A DNA stretch of 64,000 nt from Myxococcales bacterium (GCA_020633335.1 JACKDU010000001.1:434001-498000), one strand, 5' to 3'. Counted from the stretch's first letter, positions 9,664-19,752 are shown. Numbers and translations are program-made. Notes: generated from the sequence alone by a model not told the origin.

Positions 9664-11073
9664 ATGGAGAGCGAGAACAACTTCGATCTGGTGATCATCG
9701 GCTCGGGCCCGGGCGGCTACGTCGCGGCGATCCGCGCGGCCCAGCTCGGCCTCCGGGTCGCCTGCGTCGAGAAGGACAAGACCCTCGGCGGCACCTGCCT
9801 CAACGTCGGCTGCATCCCCTCGAAGGCGATGCTCGAGTCGAGCGAGCGCTTCGTCGACGCCCGCGACCACCTCGCCGAGCACGGCGTCAAGGTCGAGGGG
9901 GTCGGCCTCGATCTCGGGGTGATGCTCGCCCGCAAGGAGAAGATCGTCGGCCAGCTCACCGGCGGGATCGCCATGCTCTTCAAGAAGAACAAGGTGACCC
10001 GGGTCGAGGGGCTCGGCCGCCTCGCCGGCCCCGGCAAGGTGGTGGTCACCGGCTCCGACGGGAGCTCCTGCGAGCTCAGCGCGGGCAAGATCCTGATCGC
10101 CACCGGCTCGGTGCCGGCGACGATCCCCGGGGTCGAGCTCGACGGCGACCGGATCGGCACCTCGACCGAGGCGCTCGCCTACAGCGCCGTCCCTGAGCAC
10201 CTCATCGTCATCGGCGCCGGCGTGATCGGCCTCGAGATGAGCTCGGTGTGGGCCCGCCTCGGCGCCAAGGTGACCCTCCTCGAGTTCATGCCCAAGCTCC
10301 TGCCGACGATGGACGACGAGGTCGCGCGCCTCGCCCTCCGCCTCTTCCAGCGCCAGGGCATGACCTTCAACTTCGGCGCCCGGGTGAAGTCGGCGGTGCG
10401 CGAGGGCGACCTCGTCAAGGTCACCTACGCCAGCGCCAGCGGCGAGGAGGCGACGATCACCGGCGACCGCGTGCTGGTCGCGGTCGGCCGCCGCCCGGCC
10501 ACCCAGGGCCTCGGCCTCGACACCCTCGGGATCGAGACCGACCGCCGCGGCCACATCATCGTCGACGAGCACTACAAGACCTCGGCGGCGAACGTGTGGG
10601 CGATCGGCGACGTGATCCCGGGGCCGATGCTCGCCCACAAGGCGTCGGAGGAGGGGATCGCCGCCGTCGAGGGGATGGTCGGCCCGCCCGGCCACGTCTG
10701 CTACGACGCGATCCCGAGCATCGTCTACACCAACCCCGAGATCGCGATGGTCGGCAAGAGCGAGCTCGAGCTGAAGAACGCGGGGATCCCCTACAAGAAG
10801 GGGTCCTTCCCCTTCGCCGCCAACGGGCGGGCGAAGGCGCTCGGCCAGACCGACGGCTTCGTCAAGATCCTCGCCCACGCCGAGACCGATCGGATCCTGG
10901 GGGTCCAGTGCATCGGTCCAAGGGCGGGCGACCTGATCGCCGAGGCGGCGATCGCCGTCGAGTTCTCGGCGAGCGCCGAGGACCTCGCGCGCTCGGTCCA
11001 CGCCCACCCGACGCTGGCCGAGGCGGTCAAGGAGGCCGCGCTCGCGGTCGCCGGCCGGGTGATCCACATCTGA
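9664..11073 (+). CDS. lpdA: dihydrolipoyl dehydrogenase (E3)
   Basis: This flavoprotein reoxidises the dihydrolipoyl groups of E2 with NAD+. At 469 aa it is full length. It shows the FAD-binding GSGPGG (residues 13-18), the redox disulfide GGTCLNVGCIPSK (Cys45 and Cys50), the NAD-binding GAGVIGLEM segment, the second FAD motif ending AIGDV and the C-terminal catalytic dyad in HAHPTLAEAVKEAAL. An AGGAG Shine-Dalgarno sits 6 nt before the ATG, and the gap to sucB is 34 bp. It closes the sucA-sucB-lpdA operon. It could also serve pyruvate dehydrogenase or glycine cleavage, since no other E3 gene is in the window. Confidence 0.97.
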   Translation: MESENNFDLVIIGSGPGGYVAAIRAAQLGLRVACVEKDKTLGGTCLNVGCIPSKAMLESSERFVDARDHLAEHGVKVEGVGLDLGVMLARKEKIVGQLTGGIAMLFKKNKVTRVEGLGRLAGPGKVVVTGSDGSSCELSAGKILIATGSVPATIPGVELDGDRIGTSTEALAYSAVPEHLIVIGAGVIGLEMSSVWARLGAKVTLLEFMPKLLPTMDDEVARLALRLFQRQGMTFNFGARVKSAVREGDLVKVTYASASGEEATITGDRVLVAVGRRPATQGLGLDTLGIETDRRGHIIVDEHYKTSAANVWAIGDVIPGPMLAHKASEEGIAAVEGMVGPPGHVCYDAIPSIVYTNPEIAMVGKSELELKNAGIPYKKGSFPFAANGRAKALGQTDGFVKILAHAETDRILGVQCIGPRAGDLIAEAAIAVEFSASAEDLARSVHAHPTLAEAVKEAALAVAGRVIHI

Positions 11074-11127
11074 ACCTGAGGTGACGATCGCGGCGCGCCG
11101 ACGCTCCGCCGGCGCGCCATCTCGTGA

Positions 11128-11133
11128 TAGGCT
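11128..11133 (+). promoter_or_regulatory. -10-like box TAGGCT
   Basis: TAGGCT ends 9 nt before the ATG at 11143. This suggests that the gene has its own promoter after lpdA and a very short or absent leader. Confidence 0.4.
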
Positions 11134-11142
11134 CCCAGGCCC

Positions 11143-12726
11143 ATGTCACGCAAGGTGATCACGCGGCGGCCGTCGTCTGGCGAGCGCCGGACAATCGCCC
11201 CCGCGGCCGCCCACGAGAGCCTCGATCTCGACGATCGTCCCTTGTCGGTGACGGTCTCGCGCGACGGCAAGCGCCTCCTCGTCGCGCTCCCCTACGAGCT
11301 CTGGGTGGTCAACGCCGCGACCCTCGCGGCCGAGCGGACGATCCCGGTCGCCGCCGCCGAGCCGACCGTCGCCGAGGCGCCGAAGGAGAGCAAGATCTGG
11401 CTCGGAGGCCATCACCTCCACGTCGGCTCGATCTTCGCGACCACCCACGCCAAGGTCGGCACCAAGCTCGCCGGCTACGTCGATCGCCTCGCGCTCGTCC
11501 GCCCCGGCCTCCTCTGCGGGGTCGGCTCGCAGGGCGAGGTCCTCTGGGACGTCGACAAGGGCGCGCCGGTCCACCGCCGCAAGGCGGGCGAGCACCCGAC
11601 CCACGGCCTCGTCCGCCTCGGCGGCCGCGCGGTCTGGGCCGACGGCTCGGCGAGCGCATGGGTGATCGAGCCCGAGCACCCGAGCGGCTACACCCAGCTC
11701 CGCCTCCGCCAGACCAGCGAGGAGGCGGTCGACGCCGAGGGGATCGTCGCCCTCGGCACGACCAGCAAGGGGCGCTGCATCCTCGCGGCCCGCGACGGCG
11801 CGATCGCCTGGTTCGCCCCCAACCTGCGGACCGAGGGCGAGCGCTTCCCGAGGACGCCGCTGCGCCAGGCGACGCCGCTGGCGGTCTGCGGCGACGAGCG
11901 CTGGATCTACGCGCTGCGCCCCCGCGGCCTCCTCCAGCGCTTCCTGATCGCCCAGCCGCCGCGCCCGGCCGACGCCGGCGACGACGACCCGCCGCCGCTC
12001 CCCGAGGCCCAGGAGTGCCGCCTCCGCTGGCCGGCGAGCTGCATGATCCTCCTCGAGGGCGAGGAGGGGCCGGCCGCGCTGATCCTCGGCGGGCCGCAGG
12101 CCGAGGGCCTCCTCGGTCGCCTCTGGCGCGCCGATCCGGAGTCGCTCGCCTGGCAGCCGCTCCGCCTCGGCGCCCGCGCCCTCAAGGAGCCGGCCCCGGA
12201 GCCGACGAGCGAGGGTCGCAAGGTCCCCGACTTCACGCCGACCCGCTCGAAGATCAGCGGCTCGCCGCTCGCCGAGCTCAAGGTCGACGCGATCCTCGGC
12301 GCCCGCGCGGGGGTCCTGATCACCACCGCCCACGGCTCGCTCCTCGAGCGCCCGGTCGGCGAGCGGCCGGCGGCCGAGGTGATGCCGGCCGACACCGTGA
12401 TCCTGCCGGCGATGATCCGCCCGCGCCAGGGCGACGCCCGGCCGGCGCTCCTCCTCTGGCCCGGGGTCTCGGATCCCGAGCGCGAGCCCCCCGATCCGCT
12501 CTGGCTGGTCTGGGGCGACTCGCCGCGCGGCTGGATCGAGCTGACGACCCCGCGGATCCGCGAGCAGGGCTGGTCGCGCCCCGACCTCTTCCCGATGCAG
12601 GTCGCCCTCGCCCAGCTCCCGGAGGTCGCCGGCAACCGGCCGACCCTGAACGAGCGCTGGCACGATCCCGAGCACTTCGCGGCCCTCGCCCGCGAGTGCA
12701 AGCGGCTCCTCAAGGTGATCTGGTAG
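11143..12726 (+). CDS. beta-propeller-like hypothetical protein, 527 aa
   Basis: No family is recognised with certainty. The N-terminus (MSRKVITRRPSSGERRTIAP) is basic and lacks a signal peptide. The rest is strand-rich, with recurrent blade-like segments such as LSVTVSRDGKRLLVALPYEL, GGRAVWADGSASAWVIEP and ALCGDE-type turns (seen as AVCGDERWIYALRP). This fits a cytoplasmic WD40/YVTN-like propeller. A Pro/Asp-rich loop (DAGDDDPPPLPEAQ) lies near residue 285, and the last 40 residues are helical. The gene follows lpdA by 69 bp with its own TAGGCT box. A stem-loop separates it from the convergent LeuA-like gene. Confidence 0.75.
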   Translation: MSRKVITRRPSSGERRTIAPAAAHESLDLDDRPLSVTVSRDGKRLLVALPYELWVVNAATLAAERTIPVAAAEPTVAEAPKESKIWLGGHHLHVGSIFATTHAKVGTKLAGYVDRLALVRPGLLCGVGSQGEVLWDVDKGAPVHRRKAGEHPTHGLVRLGGRAVWADGSASAWVIEPEHPSGYTQLRLRQTSEEAVDAEGIVALGTTSKGRCILAARDGAIAWFAPNLRTEGERFPRTPLRQATPLAVCGDERWIYALRPRGLLQRFLIAQPPRPADAGDDDPPPLPEAQECRLRWPASCMILLEGEEGPAALILGGPQAEGLLGRLWRADPESLAWQPLRLGARALKEPAPEPTSEGRKVPDFTPTRSKISGSPLAELKVDAILGARAGVLITTAHGSLLERPVGERPAAEVMPADTVILPAMIRPRQGDARPALLLWPGVSDPEREPPDPLWLVWGDSPRGWIELTTPRIREQGWSRPDLFPMQVALAQLPEVAGNRPTLNERWHDPEHFAALARECKRLLKVIW

Positions 12727-12760
12727 CGCATCCGCGCCGCTGCGGTGGAGCTGTCCCTGT

Positions 12761-12798
12761 GGACATGTATTCCCCGCAAACGGACACGGGGCATGTCC
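12761..12798. terminator. two-part stem-loop between convergent genes
   Basis: GGACATG (12761-12767) pairs with CATGTCC (12792-12798), and inside it CCCCG pairs with CGGGG. It lies between the stops at 12726 and 12850 and can serve both strands. There is no T-run. Confidence 0.45.
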
Positions 12799-12849
12799 GC
12801 CAGGACACGCCCCGTTCACCGGCGCCGGCGCGCCGAGTGAGCGCCGAGG

Positions 12850-14103
12850 CTACGACTCGATGATCGCCCGGACCTCGCCCTCACTGAGGGTGTGGTCCTG
12901 GGTCTTGGCGGCGCCGAAGACCTTGTCGACGAGCTCGTCGGTCGCCTCGTAGCCGTGCTCGCGGAGCCAGTAGATCACGTTCGAGCGCCCGCTATAGTGG
13001 CCGATCTCGATCTCCTGGCGGCGGCCGAAGACCCGGGCGGGGACCGCCGAGTAGACCTTGTCGGCGAGGTCGAAGTCGCCGGTCTTCTGGGCCTTGATGA
13101 TCGCCGCCGCGTGGACGCCGGTCGCGGTCCGGAAGGCGTCGCGGCCGGAGAGCGGGTAGCTCGGGTGGATCGGCACGCCGGTGTAGCGCGAGATCGACTC
13201 GACGTACTCCACCAGGCACGAGAGGTCGTGCTGCGCCGGGTCGAGGAGCCCGAGGAGGTAGAGGTTGAGGAGGAGGAGGTCCATCGACGTGTTGCCGACC
13301 CGCTCGCCGATCCCGAGGCCGCAGCCGTGGACCCGGTGGAAGCCCCACTCGAGCGCGTGGAGCGAGAGCGTGAGGGCGAGGCCGCGGTCGTTGTGGCCGT
13401 GCCAGTCGAGCTCGACCCGATCCTCGACGTCCATCCCCCGGAGGATCCCGCGGGTGAAGTTGAGGAGGTTGCGGAGGCCGTCGGGGGTCGCGTGGCCGCA
13501 GGTGTCGCAGAGGACGAGGCGGGTCGCGCCGTGGTCGATCGCCGTCCGGAAGAGGGTGTCGAGGGTCCGCGGGTGCGAGCGGGTGGTGTCCTCGGTGACG
13601 AAGGACGCCGGGAGGTCGTTCTTGACGATCAGCTCGACCGCGTCGCGGGTGTGCCGCTGGAGGCGGGCGACGTCCCAGCCCTCGGCGTAGGCCCGGATCG
13701 GGCTCGAGCCGATGAAGGTCGTGATCTCGATCGGCACGCCGACCTTCTGCGAGATGTCGATGATCGGCGTGATGTCGGAGGCGACCGTGCGGGCGGCGCA
13801 GTTCGGGACCAGGCGCAGCTTCTCGTCGAGGATCATCCGCAGGAGCTGCTCGACGTCCTCCTGGGCCCGGCGGCCGGCGCCCGGGAGGCCGAGGTTGACG
13901 CACTGGATCCCCATCCGGTCCATGAGCCGGAGGAGGTGCATCTTCTCCTCGATCGTCGGGTCCTTGACCGACGGCGACTGGAGGCCGTCGCGGATGCTCT
14001 CGTCGACGAAGCGGGGGGCGCGGCGGAGGAGCGGCCCCTGGCGCTCCTTCTCGTTCCAGTCGTAGACAAGCTCGGCGACGTTGGCGTTCTCGCTGGCGCT
14101 CAT
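12850..14103 (-). CDS. LeuA-like DRE-TIM enzyme (isopropylmalate/homocitrate synthase family)
   Basis: At 417 aa, this is a TIM-barrel acyl-CoA aldol-condensing or lyase enzyme of the HMGL-like family. The divalent-metal/acetyl-CoA motif reads FVDESIRDGLQSPS (residues about 28-41; classical LeuA has DTTLRDGEQSPG). The second metal motif is LDWHGHNDRGLALT and the LeuA-like GERVGNTSMDLL follows. The C-terminus is too short for a LeuA regulatory domain, so leucine feedback inhibition is unlikely. The exact substrate (2-oxoisovalerate, 2-oxoglutarate or another 2-oxoacid) cannot be read from sequence. The ATG at 14103 has GGGAGGG 11 nt upstream. No other leucine or lysine pathway gene is adjacent. 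Confidence 0.85.
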   Translation of the reverse strand: MSASENANVAELVYDWNEKERQGPLLRRAPRFVDESIRDGLQSPSVKDPTIEEKMHLLRLMDRMGIQCVNLGLPGAGRRAQEDVEQLLRMILDEKLRLVPNCAARTVASDITPIIDISQKVGVPIEITTFIGSSPIRAYAEGWDVARLQRHTRDAVELIVKNDLPASFVTEDTTRSHPRTLDTLFRTAIDHGATRLVLCDTCGHATPDGLRNLLNFTRGILRGMDVEDRVELDWHGHNDRGLALTLSLHALEWGFHRVHGCGLGIGERVGNTSMDLLLLNLYLLGLLDPAQHDLSCLVEYVESISRYTGVPIHPSYPLSGRDAFRTATGVHAAAIIKAQKTGDFDLADKVYSAVPARVFGRRQEIEIGHYSGRSNVIYWLREHGYEATDELVDKVFGAAKTQDHTLSEGEVRAIIES

Positions 14104-14159
14104 GGTCTGGTATTCCCTCCCGCGCGCTCGCGCGCGCTCACACACTCACACGCTCGAGC

Positions 14160-15182
14160 TCACTCGCCGACGCTGGCCATCCCCAGCGAGTCCTCGCGGA
14201 AGAAGCGGCGGATCTCCTCGAGGAGGCCGACGATGAAGACCTCGGGGATCTCGTCGTCGTCGTCGATCGACTCGAGCATCAGATCGCGCATGATGACGAT
14301 CCCCTCGAGGTTGGCCTCGTCGTCGTCGCCGAGCTTGGCCTGGCCGACGAAGGCGACGACGCCGCGCGGGTTGACGCCGGCCCGCACCTGGTCGGGCGTC
14401 GGCCGCTCCTGGACCGAGACCGGGGCGCTGGCGATCAGGCGGAGCACCGGATCGGGGATCTCCTCGAGGACCTCCTCGAAGCGGGTGATCAGGTCGGCGG
14501 CCTCCTCGGGGGTGAGCGCGTTCTCCTCGTCGTCGCCGGAGCCGGCGGCGTCGAGCTCGAGGACCTTGAGCATCGCCGCGGCCGCGCCCTCGCGGTCGCC
14601 AGCGGCCTCGCGGGTGAGGCCGAGCTGGTAGTGGAGATCGGGGTCCTCGGGCGCCTGCGCGACCGCCTCGCTGAGGGCCGCGGTCGCGTCGTCGTTGCGG
14701 CCGAGGGACATGAGGACGGCGCCGTAGGTGCTGAGGTAGGCCGGGTGCTTCTGCATCTCCGGGCTCACCTCGTGGAGGAGCTCGAGCGACTCGTCGGGGT
14801 CGTCGTCGTCGAGGCGGATCTGGGCGAGGAGGAGCTTGGCCTCGTTGCTCGCGCCCTCGTCGATGTCGTCGCGCTCGAGGAGCGAGCGGACCACCGCCTC
14901 GGCCTCGTCGAGGTCGTCGCCGTGGATGAAGAGGCACTCGGCGCAGTCGAGGTAGATCTCGGCGCGATCGGAGCCGAGGTCGACGGCCTGCATCAAGTAG
15001 CCGGCGGCGTTGTCGATCCGACCCTCGGCCCAGGCGAGCATCCCGGCGAGGTGGAGGACCTGGACATGGTTCTCGCCGGCGAGTCTGCTCGCCTCATCGA
15101 GCGCCTCCTGGGCGGCTCCGAGGTCCTCCGCGTCGATCGCGTCCAGACCGCGGCGAATCACGGCGTCGAGGGCTTCTTTCAT
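14160..15182 (-). CDS. TPR-repeat protein with acidic C-terminal domain, 340 aa
   Basis: The first 210 residues form about six tetratricopeptide repeats (for example EAKLLLAQIRLDDDDPDESL and LHYQLGLTREAAGDREGAAA), so the protein probably binds other proteins. The C-terminal 120 residues begin with DPVLRLIASAPVSVQERPTP and end with IVGLLEEIRRFFREDSLGM. Their layout recalls the small zincin-like domain family PF06262, but the HExxH metal site is absent (the corresponding helix reads LLEEIRRFF), so catalysis is unlikely; this match is a weak inference. No signal peptide is present. TATCGT lies exactly 6 nt before the ATG, within an extended TGC-TATCGT. Confidence 0.8.
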   Translation of the reverse strand: MKEALDAVIRRGLDAIDAEDLGAAQEALDEASRLAGENHVQVLHLAGMLAWAEGRIDNAAGYLMQAVDLGSDRAEIYLDCAECLFIHGDDLDEAEAVVRSLLERDDIDEGASNEAKLLLAQIRLDDDDPDESLELLHEVSPEMQKHPAYLSTYGAVLMSLGRNDDATAALSEAVAQAPEDPDLHYQLGLTREAAGDREGAAAAMLKVLELDAAGSGDDEENALTPEEAADLITRFEEVLEEIPDPVLRLIASAPVSVQERPTPDQVRAGVNPRGVVAFVGQAKLGDDDEANLEGIVIMRDLMLESIDDDDEIPEVFIVGLLEEIRRFFREDSLGMASVGE

Positions 15183-15557
15183 GGGCGGACGATAGCATGA
15201 TGGCGATCGGGTCCTGGGGCCTGCCGCGGCCTGAAAGCGGTAAGAAAGCGCTCGTGAGCCGACTCATGGGGGGCCGCGCCCGCGGCCTTGTCCGGGGCCC
15301 GATTGCCCGCCCGATGGCCGCGCCTGCGGGCCTTCGCCGAGCGCTCGTCGGACCGCCCGGCGCGGCGGCCAGGGGCGACCGGGGGAGGGGAGGTCGCGGA
15401 GGTCCGCGTCGCCCTCCCGCGTCGCCCGCCCGCGTCGCTCGGTCGGCGACCATGAGAGCGCGGCGGCGGCGAATTGACGGGCGCCGGGCGACGTGGCCGT
15501 CGGGCGAGCGCGACCGCGGGGGGTGTGCCATCGCTCACTGCCCGCCGCGCACCCCCC
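15183..15557. other. gene-free divergent spacer
   Basis: This is GC-rich DNA between the TPR gene and the korA promoter region. Apart from the TATCGT box for the minus-strand gene (15189-15194) I see no ORF, repeat or RNA structure I can support. Confidence 0.4.
15189..15194 (-). promoter_or_regulatory. extended -10 box TGC-TATCGT, 6 nt from ATG
   Basis: On the minus strand TGCTATCGT is followed by CCGCCC and then the ATG at 15182. A start site on the A of ATG is predicted. Confidence 0.5.
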
Positions 15558-15600
15558 GGGTGACAAGCGGGTGACAAGGTTCCGCCCCGGGGGTCATAAT
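15558..15600 (+). promoter_or_regulatory. korA promoter region with 11-bp direct repeat
   Basis: GGGTGACAAG occurs twice, 11 bp apart (15558-15567 and 15569-15578), on one face of the helix. GTGACA (15571-15576) and CATAAT (15595-15600) with 18-bp spacing form a plausible promoter giving a leader of about 65 nt. The direct repeat overlapping the -35 region could be an activator site. Confidence 0.4.
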
Positions 15601-15671
15601 CTCGGACCCCCCGATTCGCAGCGCAAGCGGGCGTTGCGGCCGCCTTCGGGGCCTCCCACAGGTACACAGGC

Positions 15672-17531
15672 ATGGACACGTTTGCCGCAAGCCAAGGCGA
15701 CCGCGAGTCGCTCGAGTCCGTCGTCATCCGCTTCGCCGGGGACTCCGGCGACGGGATGCAGCTCACGGGCACGCAGTTCACCCAGTCGACCGCCCTGATG
15801 GGCAACGACCTGGCGACCTTCCCCGACTTCCCCGCCGAGATCCGGGCGCCCGCGGGCACCACCTTCGGCGTCTCCGGCTTCCAGATCCACTTCGCGTCGC
15901 GCGACATCATGACCCCGGGCGACGCGCCCGACGTGCTGGTGGCGATGAACCCGGCCGCGCTCAAGGTCAACCTCCGCGACCTCAAGCCCGGCGGCATGGT
16001 GGTCATCAACACCGGCGCCTTCACCTCGGGCAACCTCAAGAAGGCCGGCTACACCGCCGACCCCCTCGAGGACGGCACCCTCGCGCCCTACCGCACGCTC
16101 CGACTCGACATCTCCAAGCTCACGCTGGCGGCGGTCGAGTCCTTCGAGCTCGGCACCAAGGAGGCCCTGCGCTGCAAGAACATGTGGACGCTGGGGCTGA
16201 TGATGTGGATGTTCGACCGCGATCGCGAGCCGACGGTCAAGTGGCTCAAGGGCAAGTTCGCCAAGAAGCCCGAGATCGCCGACGCCAACATCGCCGCCCT
16301 CAACGCCGGCCACGCCTATGGCGAGACCGCCGAGATGCCGAGCGGGATCGGCTGCTACACGGTGCCCAAGGCCGACCTCGCGCCGGGCACCTATCGCAAC
16401 ATCACCGGCAACGAGTCGACCTCGTGGGGCCTGATCGCCGGCGCCCAGCTCGCGGGCCTGCAGATCATCCTCGGCTCCTACCCGATCACCCCGGCGTCGA
16501 CGATCCTCCACACCCTCGCCAACCTCAAGCAGTTCGGGGTGGTGACCTTCCAGGCGGAGGACGAGATCGCGGCGATCTGCGCGGCGATCGGCGCCTCCTA
16601 TGCCGGCTCGCTCGGGGTCACCACGACCTCGGGGCCCGGCGTCGCGCTCAAGGGCGAGGCCCTCGGCCTCGCGGTCGCCACCGAGCTCCCGCTGGTCCTG
16701 GTCGACGTCCAGCGCGGCGGCCCCTCGACCGGCCTGCCGACCAAGACCGAGCAGTCTGACCTCCTCCAGGCGGTCTACGGCCGCAACGGCGACTGCCCGC
16801 TCGCGGTGGTCGCGGCCTCGACCCCGGGCGACTGCTTCGACGCGGCGATCGAGGCGGTCCGCCTCGCGGTCAAGTACATGACCCCGGTGATCCTCCTGAC
16901 CGACGGCTCGCTGGCGAACGGCGCTGAGCCCTGGAAGATCCCGTCGATGGCCGACTACAAGCCCTTCCCGGCGACCTTCCGCACGGAGACCGAGGGCTTC
17001 CACCCCTTCCTCCGCGACCAGGCGACCCTCGCCCGCGTGTGGGCGCGCCCCGGCACCCCGGGCCTCGAGCACCGGATCGGCGGCCTCGAGAAGGGCTACG
17101 ACTCGGGGAACATCTCGTACGACCCCGACAACCACCACAAGATGACCAAGGTCCGGGCGGCGAAGATCGCCGGGATCGCCGACGACATCCCGCTCCAGGC
17201 GCTCGACCAGGGCGAGGTCGGCGACGACATCCTGGTGGTCGGCTGGGGCTCGACCTACGGCTCGATCAGCCAGGGCGTCCGGGCGGCGCGGCGGCGCGGG
17301 GTCAAGGTCGCCCACGCGCAGATCCGCCACCTCAGCCCGCTGCCGAAGAACCTCGGCGAGCTCCTCCGGAGCTTCAAGAAGATCCTCGTCCCCGAGCTCA
17401 ACAACGGCATGCTCGTCAAGCTCCTGCGCTCCGAGTTCCTGGTCGACGCCCAGGGCCTCAACAAGATCGCCGGACAACCCTTCAAGGTCGCCGAGATCGA
17501 GGCGGCCATCGCGTCCCACCTGGAGAGCTGA
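15672..17531 (+). CDS. korA: 2-oxoglutarate:ferredoxin oxidoreductase, fused gamma-alpha subunit
   Basis: With KorB this enzyme oxidises 2-oxoglutarate to succinyl-CoA while reducing ferredoxin. At 619 aa it is the fused form: an N-terminal gamma domain (about 14-200, starting VVIRFAGDSGDGMQLTG) and a ThDP pyrimidine-binding alpha domain (about 230-470, with LGSYPITPASTILHTLAN and TSGPGVALKGEALGLA), followed by the C-terminal domain II (VGWGSTYGSISQGVRAARRR). KorA forms of this size are typical of aerobic or microaerophilic bacteria. korB begins 3 bp after its stop. Which 2-oxoacid is used is inferred from overall similarity to KorAB; a pyruvate or branched-chain substrate is not excluded. 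Confidence 0.93.
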   Translation: MDTFAASQGDRESLESVVIRFAGDSGDGMQLTGTQFTQSTALMGNDLATFPDFPAEIRAPAGTTFGVSGFQIHFASRDIMTPGDAPDVLVAMNPAALKVNLRDLKPGGMVVINTGAFTSGNLKKAGYTADPLEDGTLAPYRTLRLDISKLTLAAVESFELGTKEALRCKNMWTLGLMMWMFDRDREPTVKWLKGKFAKKPEIADANIAALNAGHAYGETAEMPSGIGCYTVPKADLAPGTYRNITGNESTSWGLIAGAQLAGLQIILGSYPITPASTILHTLANLKQFGVVTFQAEDEIAAICAAIGASYAGSLGVTTTSGPGVALKGEALGLAVATELPLVLVDVQRGGPSTGLPTKTEQSDLLQAVYGRNGDCPLAVVAASTPGDCFDAAIEAVRLAVKYMTPVILLTDGSLANGAEPWKIPSMADYKPFPATFRTETEGFHPFLRDQATLARVWARPGTPGLEHRIGGLEKGYDSGNISYDPDNHHKMTKVRAAKIAGIADDIPLQALDQGEVGDDILVVGWGSTYGSISQGVRAARRRGVKVAHAQIRHLSPLPKNLGELLRSFKKILVPELNNGMLVKLLRSEFLVDAQGLNKIAGQPFKVAEIEAAIASHLES

Positions 17532-17534
17532 TCG

Positions 17535-18566
<1,032 letters not shown>

Positions 18567-18593
18567 GCCGCCGCGCCTGAGCGAGCACGTACA

Positions 18594-18631
18594 CGAACGC
18601 GGACGCGGCCAGCCAGCCGGGTCCGCGTTCG
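18594..18631 (+). terminator. hairpin after korAB
   Basis: A perfect 11-bp inverted repeat CGAACGCGGAC / GTCCGCGTTCG with a 16-nt loop is followed by GCGCGTTT. It probably ends the korAB transcript. The T-run is short. Confidence 0.55.
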
Positions 18632-18752
18632 CGCGTTTAGGCGGGGATTTGCCCCAACGAGAATCATTTTTGGCGTCGCGCGTCGAAGGCCCCATCGCCG
18701 ACCCCGACCGGCGCTGCGCTATCCTCTTCTCCGCTACGCAGGATTGATTGTC

Positions 18753-19700
18753 ATGAAGCTCCTCAAGCCCAAAGCCACCCTCCTCGCCTTCCTCCTCGGC
18801 GGCCTCTCCTCCTTCGCCCTCGGCTGCGTCGTCTCGATCGGCGGGAGCACCTCCGCCGGCACCGAGGAGAAGTGCGGCGACGCCCTGACCAACTCGCACC
18901 CCGAGGGCGACCAGTGCTTCTGCGACATCGGCTACGACTGGTGCACCAGCGACCCCAGCGACTACGACTGCTGCAAGGTCCCATCGAAGCCGCCGGCCGG
19001 GTGCATGAGCGAGCACAACAAGGAGATCAACGGCGAGTGCTTCTGCGACTCGGGCTACACCTGGTGTAACCCCAACGACGCCAACGACTACTCCTGCTGC
19101 GAGAGCAACCAGGGCGGCAGCACCAGCGGCTCGAGCGGCGGCACCGACTCCGACGGCTCGTCGTCCGCCGGCTCGACCTCGTCGAGTGAGACCGACGGCG
19201 GCGTCTGTGCCGACTACGAGGAGCCCTCCGGCGAGTGCACGGACGGCCAGATCTGGTGCACCAACACCGTCGCATGCGGCCCCGAGGGGTCCTCGCGCTG
19301 GGAGTGCGTCGGCGGCGTCTGGCAGAAGGTCGACCCCGCGATCGACGACCAGGACTGCCAGCTCAACGACTTCGACTTCTCGTACGGCTGCGTCGACCTC
19401 GACCCCCAGGATCTGATCGACAACAAGTGCGGCTCCGGCCCCGGCACGCCCTGCTCGAACTCCGACGCCGACTACTGCGGCGACGCCGACACCCTCTACT
19501 ACTGCGAGTGGGGCAAGCTCTCGACCTACTCCTGCCTCCAGCAGTGCCAGGAGGTCGGCCGTGACATGGTCACCTTCGACTACGGCGAGTGCGGCGAGCA
19601 GGGGGGCGTGATCGCCTGCCTCTGCTGCGACTTCGACGAGCCGGGCTGCGGCGGCGGCGGCTCGTCCTCGTCGGGCGGCGGCTCGAGCACGACCCTCTAG
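18753..19700 (+). CDS. Cys-rich surface lipoprotein, 315 aa
   Basis: The start MKLLKPKATLLAFLLGGLSS and lipobox ALGC (Cys near residue 25) show an exported lipoprotein. Two similar Cys-rich modules follow, each with a CFCD(I/S)GY(D/T)WC core and ending CC (about residues 35-75 and 85-115). This is an internal duplication with EGF-like spacing. A Ser/Thr/Gly linker (about 120-145) leads to a C-terminal Cys-rich region (CCDFDEPGC near the end) and a Gly/Ser tail. Disulfide bonding outside the cytoplasm is expected. The ATG at 18753 is preferred over an in-frame TTG 9 nt upstream. Function is unknown; no linked gene suggests one. Confidence 0.8.
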   Translation: MKLLKPKATLLAFLLGGLSSFALGCVVSIGGSTSAGTEEKCGDALTNSHPEGDQCFCDIGYDWCTSDPSDYDCCKVPSKPPAGCMSEHNKEINGECFCDSGYTWCNPNDANDYSCCESNQGGSTSGSSGGTDSDGSSSAGSTSSSETDGGVCADYEEPSGECTDGQIWCTNTVACGPEGSSRWECVGGVWQKVDPAIDDQDCQLNDFDFSYGCVDLDPQDLIDNKCGSGPGTPCSNSDADYCGDADTLYYCEWGKLSTYSCLQQCQEVGRDMVTFDYGECGEQGGVIACLCCDFDEPGCGGGGSSSSGGGSSTTL

Positions 19701-19725
19701 GCGGACGCGGCCGAGGGCGCCATAC

Positions 19726-19752
19726 GAGGCGGGCTCCGCAGGAGCTCGCCTC
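19726..19752. terminator. hairpin after the Cys-rich lipoprotein gene
   Basis: GAGGCGGGCTCC and GGAGCTCGCCTC pair over 12 bp with one G-T pair and a GCA loop, 25 bp after the stop. GCGGCGTTTG follows. Confidence 0.5.
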
